The notes below the pieces were generated by a model. The model made no database searches, was not told the origin of the DNA, and was given only the letters and a program-made list of their open reading frames with translations. This document shows, one piece after another, positions 59,916-64,000 of a stretch of 64,000 nucleotides of DNA (positions within the stretch are counted from its first letter, which is position 1; each line of letters begins with the position of its first letter). The DNA comes from Gordionus sp. m RMFG-2023 (Eukaryota > Nematomorpha > Gordioida > Chordodea > Parachordodidae). The position numbers and the translations under genes are program-made. The DNA lies in the NCBI RefSeq assembly GCF_954871325.1, contig NC_088776.1, positions 57,746,954 to 57,810,953 of the forward strand, written 5' to 3'.

Positions 59916-60078
59916 CGTTATAAATGAGATATATTTATATATTATTAATGTTATAAATGTCATATACAAAATATCATCGTGATGATGGACATAAATCATA
60001 TATATATATATATATATACCAATTGTCATGTGATAGAATAATTGATATTACATATACATATTTAATAAAGAAACTGTA
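59916..60078 (+). repeat. 5' LTR of the Gypsy-like fossil
   Basis: About 160 bases, from GTTATAAATGAGATATATT to TAATAAAGAAACTGTAT. It includes ATCATCGTGATGATGGACAT and a (TA)n run longer than in the 3' copy. TTGGCGACGG just after it is in the place of a primer-binding site; the tRNA was not identified. Confidence 0.8.
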
Positions 60079-60239
60079 TGTTGGCGACGGTTGCGACGAG
60101 TTCTTATTATGAATAAAGAAGAAAAACCAATTACTAGTTGTGAATTGAATATATCAATGAAACGAATAATATTAATCAAGTAAATAATATTATACAAATG
60201 AAATTTGAAAATTATGATAAACAAAACAACTTTCAAAAT

Positions 60240-61020
60240 TATATTGAGTATATATATGATGTGTTGGAGGTAAGAGGTATATTAATAAATAATGAAACCA
60301 AGAAAAAAAATATTATTTGCTTATATAAGGATTAGTAATTTGTCAGAGATGAAGTCTTTTGTATGTCCAAGAATTTTGAAGGAACTTAATTATGAGGAGA
60401 TAATTGAAGTGGGTAAAAAAATTTAAGCCTATTTCAACGTTATTCAGCTCAAGAATTAAGTTTATTCGGATAGAAAGAGGGGATGGTGAAGCAGTTGCTG
60501 AGTTTGCAGACCGACTTAAAAAAATTGGCACAAGAGTGTAAATTTGAATCTGACCTGGATGGGAAATTGAGGGATCAGATGGTGGTTGGAATCAAAATAG
60601 TTGCATTGGAGAAAGATATTCGCACCAGATTCCCAGATAGAATAAATGACATGGGGGAAAGGGTGTGTTTATAACAGGTTTTAAATATGGCTTTGGAAAT
60701 GGAAAGAGCTGAGGATGAAGTGACAAATATGATGGTAAAAAAAGTCAATAAACCTAAGGAGCAGATAGAGAATAATCAAGGAAATTTTTCTAATCAAAAG
60801 TACCCATATAATAATAATAAAGAAAAGGGAAATTTTAGTTATTACAATAATAATAATTTTAAGTTCAGAGATAACAGTAAATTTAACAATAATGATATGT
60901 GTAAGTACAATGAATGCTCAAAATGTGGAAGAACTCACCCCCCCCCCTTTTCAATGTTTTGCATCAAGGGTGAAATGTTATAATTGCCAAAAGGTAGGGC
61001 ATTATGCTAAATATTGTAAG
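60240..61020 (+). pseudogene. gag-like remains of the LTR fossil
   Basis: Capsid-like helical region followed by an Asn-rich stretch and a CCHC zinc knuckle typical of nucleocapsid. Part of the broken element above; lineage beyond Ty3/Gypsy-like not resolved. Confidence 0.7.
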
Positions 61021-61109
61021 GGACGGAAGTTACATGCTATGCATCAAGATGACAATGACTCATCAGATTCAATTAATATTATTTCCCAAATTGGTAGAAA
61101 TAGTGAGAA

Positions 61110-61960
61110 GATATCTTTTATGATAAATGGAGTACCTATAGAATTTGAATATGATACGGTAGCACAGGTATCGGTGATTGGGAAGCAATATTGGGATGAA
61201 ATTAGCCGAGCCAAGCTAGGACCAACCAAACCTTTGTCAGTATATGAACCAACCTAATATGTTTATCCCATGACAAGTTACTATACGTAGTATCACAAAT
61301 AAAGAGATTATCACAACCGATAAACAAATTGTTGGCATGACGACAGAATTTTTCAGTGTTTTTGATGAGAAGCCAGGACAGGTGAATGATATGGAAGTTA
61401 GCATACATCTGAGTGAGGCAGCAAAGCCGAAATCATGGCCAGCTCGTAGAGTACCTTTCCATTACAAAAACTACTTGAAATGGAACTCGATAGATTGGTT
61501 AAATCGGGAATATTGAAGGAGATTGACCCAACAAAAAAACGTATGACGTGGGCTACTCCAACAGTAAACGTACGCAAAACAAATGGAGAAATCAGGATTT
61601 GTGCGGATTCTAAGGTGACATTAAACCCATATATTTTATACGATTACATATTATACCAACGGTATCTTTTAACCAAATTATAAGATGGGTTGAAATTTAC
61701 GCTAATAGATTTGAAAGATGCATATTTACAATTACCAATAAAAGAGAGTTCAAAAGAATACTTAACCATATCAACCCATATTCGTTATTTCCAATATCAA
61801 TGTATGCCTTTCGGTCTTTCTAGTGCGCCGACCATTTTCCAAAGATATATGGATAATCAAGACTGCCAAATGACCGGAGTATATCTTGACGATATTATCA
61901 TAACGAGGAAAAATGATGTAGGACATTTGAATAACGTAAAAAAAAAGTTTTAATGAAATT
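61110..61960 (+). pseudogene. protease and reverse-transcriptase remains of the LTR fossil
   Basis: An aspartic-protease-like active-site region is followed by reverse transcriptase fingers and palm with the L-K-D-A-Y and C-M-P-F-G-L-S-S-A-P motifs usual for Ty3/Gypsy, and a Y-L-D-D box. The remains are broken like the rest of the element. Confidence 0.8.
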
Positions 61961-62260
61961 AAAACAGGTGGGTATGAAGGCAAAATGGCGGATATAGTTG
62001 AGATTTTGGAAAATGTGGAAGGTAACGGAAAACTAGAAACGCGGAAATCACAAAGATCTAGGAAACCTACAAATCGGCTGATTGAGGAGTTGTAAGATCA
62101 TATGTGTGGGGATATGTTATAAATGAGATATATTATATATATTATTAATGTTATAAATGTCATATACAAAATATCATCGTGATGATGGACATCAATCATA
62201 TATATATACCAATTGTCATGTGCTAGAATAATTGATTTTACATATACATATTTAATAAAG

Positions 62261-63742
62261 GGTTACTGCCACTCTCGGGGGGTATATTATTTTTATTTTA
62301 TTTTATTTTTTTTATGTTATTTTATTTTTTTTATGTTATTTTATTTTTATAATATTTTTTTTTATGTTATTTTTTTTATAATACTGTTTTTTATGTTTTA
62401 TTTAAGATATTTTTAGGAGAATTTTGCCTACAAATTTAATTTTTTTGTGGTAAAATATAGGAATTCTTAATTCCACATATAAGATATTTTTAGAAGATTT
62501 TGCACAAATATAATTTTTTTGTGGTAAAATGTAGGAATTCTTAATTCCGCATATTTAAGATATTTTTAGGAGTTTGCCTACAAATTAATTTTTTATTTAA
62601 GATATTTTAAAATAATTTTTCCTATAAATTTTTATTTAAGATATTTTAAAAAAGTTTTTCTACAAAATTTTGTAATATGGGTAAAATATAGGAATCCTTA
62701 ATTTAGCAGCGTATGGGGGAGGGAGGGAAGTAGGATAATTTTACCTACAAATTTAATTTTTTATTTAGTGGTAATAGATCAAACCTATTTATCTTAGATA
62801 TAATAAGTTAGAACAAGCCAATTATTTCCATTATCGGGTCAATCATTCATGAAATTTTATTGATCCAAATGACAGATCAATCAACTCCCAAAAAGTCGGA
62901 AGGCTTTGGCGGGATCTAAAAGCCAACTATAAAAGACATGTGGATAAGGATATTATTCATGAATATCTACTAGAATATAGATATTTTAGAAAATATAGAT
63001 TGTTAAATCATTTTGATATTTTTATTCTTTTATAAATCAAGGAATTAATTTCAATAATATATTTCAATTTAATGAATAAAATTGGGCATTTAATACTATA
63101 TTTCGTGTATAAATTTTAATATATTTACTTGCGCCATTTAATACTATATTTCGAATTAACCCTTCATTAGAGGTTAAAAAAATCACTTTAACTTCAAAGG
63201 TGGGGTCTATTTTATCCCTTATACAAAATTAAAAAAAAATTAAAGACTTAAATAAAAAATTAAATTTGTAGGCAAAATTCTCCTGCTCCCTCCCACATAT
63301 ATAAACGATGCGGAATTAAGAATTCCTATATTTTTTACCCCTAATGCAAAATTTTGTAGTAATAACTTTTTCAAAATATCTTAAATAAAAATTAGTAGAA
63401 AAAACTTTTTTAAAATATCTTAAATAAAAAATTAAATTTGTAGGCAAAATTCTCCTAAAAATATCTTAAATATGCGGAATTAAGAATTCCTATATTTTAC
63501 CACAAAAAAAATTAAATTTTTAGGCAAAATTATCCTAAAAATATCTTAAATATGCGGAATTAAGAATTCCTATATTTTACCACAAAAAAAATTAAATTAG
63601 TAGGCAAAATTATCCTAAAAATATCTTAAATAAAATTAACATAAAAAACAATATTATAAAAAAAAAATAACATAAAAAAATATAATAAAAAAAATAACAT
63701 AAAAAAATAAAAATAATATACCCCCTGAGAGTGGCAGTAACC
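62261..63742 (+). mobile_element. Merlin-type DNA transposon remnant
   Basis: Terminal inverted repeats GGTTACTGCCACTCTC and GAGAGTGGCAGTAACC, with exact 8-bp duplication TAATAAAG (62253-62260 and 63743-63750). The arms are long: TTTTATGTTATTTTATTT-type runs and the phrase TAGGAATTCTTAATTCCGCA recur inverted in both halves (62455-62620 and 63300-63600). The centre encodes the end of an IS1595/ISXO2-related transposase (next entry). An 8-9 bp duplication and an IS1595/IS1016-like transposase define the Merlin superfamily. Confidence 0.8.
62838..63035 (+). pseudogene. Merlin/IS1595-like transposase, C-terminal remnant
   Basis: A plus-strand frame reads R-V-N-H-S, then a TGA, then NFIDPNDRSINSQKVGRLWR, D-L-K-A-N-Y-K-R, and D-I-I-H-E-Y-L-L-E-Y-R-Y-F-R to TAA at about 63033. 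Members of the family read V-N-H-S-x-N-F-V-D-P...T-Q-x-I-E-x-x-W-R-x-x-K...Y-L-x-E-F-x-F-R. The Glu of that I-E-x-x-W-R, the last residue of the DDE triad, is Gly here (V-G-R-L-W-R). Only the last 65 or so codons remain, so the element cannot supply its own transposase. Elements of this type are rarely noticed because so little coding sequence is left. Confidence 0.75.
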
Positions 63743-64000
63743 TAATAAAGAAACTGTATAATATAGATTTAATTTTATTATTTAAAAATTAATAAGAATA
63801 TCTAAATTTTTATTAAATGAATACTTAGATCAGATTAATAATACATATAAATTATATTTTCACTATATCAGCTTGCAATCATATTCTGTATTAAAAATAG
63901 AATTTCAATATCACTCACGAAATATTAATTTAGCATTAACAGTTGAAGCTTATTTAACTTATATTATTTAAATTATTATAAAAACCTAATTAAATATATA

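Larger units (their letters stand above)
59916..63759 (+). mobile_element. Ty3/Gypsy-like LTR retrotransposon fossil
   Basis: Two LTRs enclose gag- and pol-like remains inside the reversed hAT-like element. An AT-rich target scrap (about TAATATA) borders both sides. Parts seen on the plus strand: gag-like region (about 60240-61020) with one CCHC zinc knuckle; an aspartic-protease-like region (about 61110-61200); a reverse transcriptase region (about 61450-61950); and a short tail before the 3' LTR like the end of a Gypsy integrase. RNase H and the integrase core were not recognised. It is broken, with roughly half a dozen breaks. The two LTRs look about 97% alike over comparable bases, so the insertion is younger than the element it sits in. 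Confidence 0.85.
62115..63759 (+). repeat. 3' LTR of the Gypsy-like fossil, split by a Merlin-type element
   Basis: 62115-62260 and 63743-63759 are the two halves of one LTR. The second half begins with the duplicated TAATAAAG created by the Merlin-type insertion. Confidence 0.85.
59746..64000 (-). mobile_element. hAT-like element, reversed, hosting nested insertions; runs off the window
   Basis: Starts CAGTGGCGTCACC and is followed by GGGGCTCGAGC and CCCCTGAAGCAAAAA, the reverse complement of the right end at 52515. After the LTR element it resumes at about 63760 and tracks the reverse complement of 52330 down to about 52060 (AACAGTTGAAGCTTA) until the window ends. Its own left end lies outside. 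Confidence 0.8.

Noticed and set aside
61044-61408. Minus-strand ORFs inside the LTR fossil
   Set aside because: Antisense shadows of the pol-like region.

Overview
The window reads as AT-rich nuclear DNA from an animal. Coding matter is sparse and split into short exons with GT..AG borders. One exon chain carries a secretion signal and a cadherin-like repeat. The rest is dominated by animal-type mobile DNA: tRNA-derived SINEs, RTE and other LINEs, piggyBac, hAT, Merlin and Mutator-like DNA transposons, and a Ty3/Gypsy-like LTR fossil. I could not assign a phylum.

Layout. 0.65-13.0 kb is framed by two inverted arms (about 0.65-3.33 and 11.13-12.99 kb), each holding a CCTT/AAGG tetranucleotide array and the same old hAT-type MITE insertion. 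Between the arms lie a 16-bp GC-rich minisatellite, a processed pseudogene of a TPR protein, a degraded LINE, a broken helix-turn-helix ORF and, at 10.78 kb, an intact terminal exon. 13.5-16.15 kb is a 5'-truncated RTE LINE on the minus strand. 16-26.5 kb is mostly decayed repeat: a SINE, foldback elements and two LINE 3' ends of another family.

26.9-57.8 kb is best read as one long host gene on the plus strand, perhaps more than one, with introns packed with transposons. Exons 1-3 join in perfect phase (signal peptide, then the start of a cadherin-like repeat). More candidate exons lie at 29.6, 34.6, 34.9, 37.3, 39.4, 43.4, 47.1, 48.1 and 48.8 kb. A terminal exon at 57.58 kb is a clear paralogue of the orphan exon at 10.78 kb. 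The exon set is incomplete and some junction phases do not fit, so it may be decaying. Its introns carry a Mutator-like element with a 9-bp target duplication (43.9-46.95 kb), a 1.97-kb hAT-like element (50.5-52.5 kb), a composite element around a 134-bp minisatellite (52.9-55.1 kb) and a piggyBac transposase gene with a 44-bp intron (55.3-56.9 kb).

59.7 kb to the window end is a three-level nest. A reversed hAT-like element contains a Ty3/Gypsy-like LTR element, whose 3' LTR contains a Merlin-type transposon with a remnant of its transposase.

All calls come from reading the sequence and recalled family motifs. No alignment or search was run, and element limits without a stated target-site duplication are approximate.
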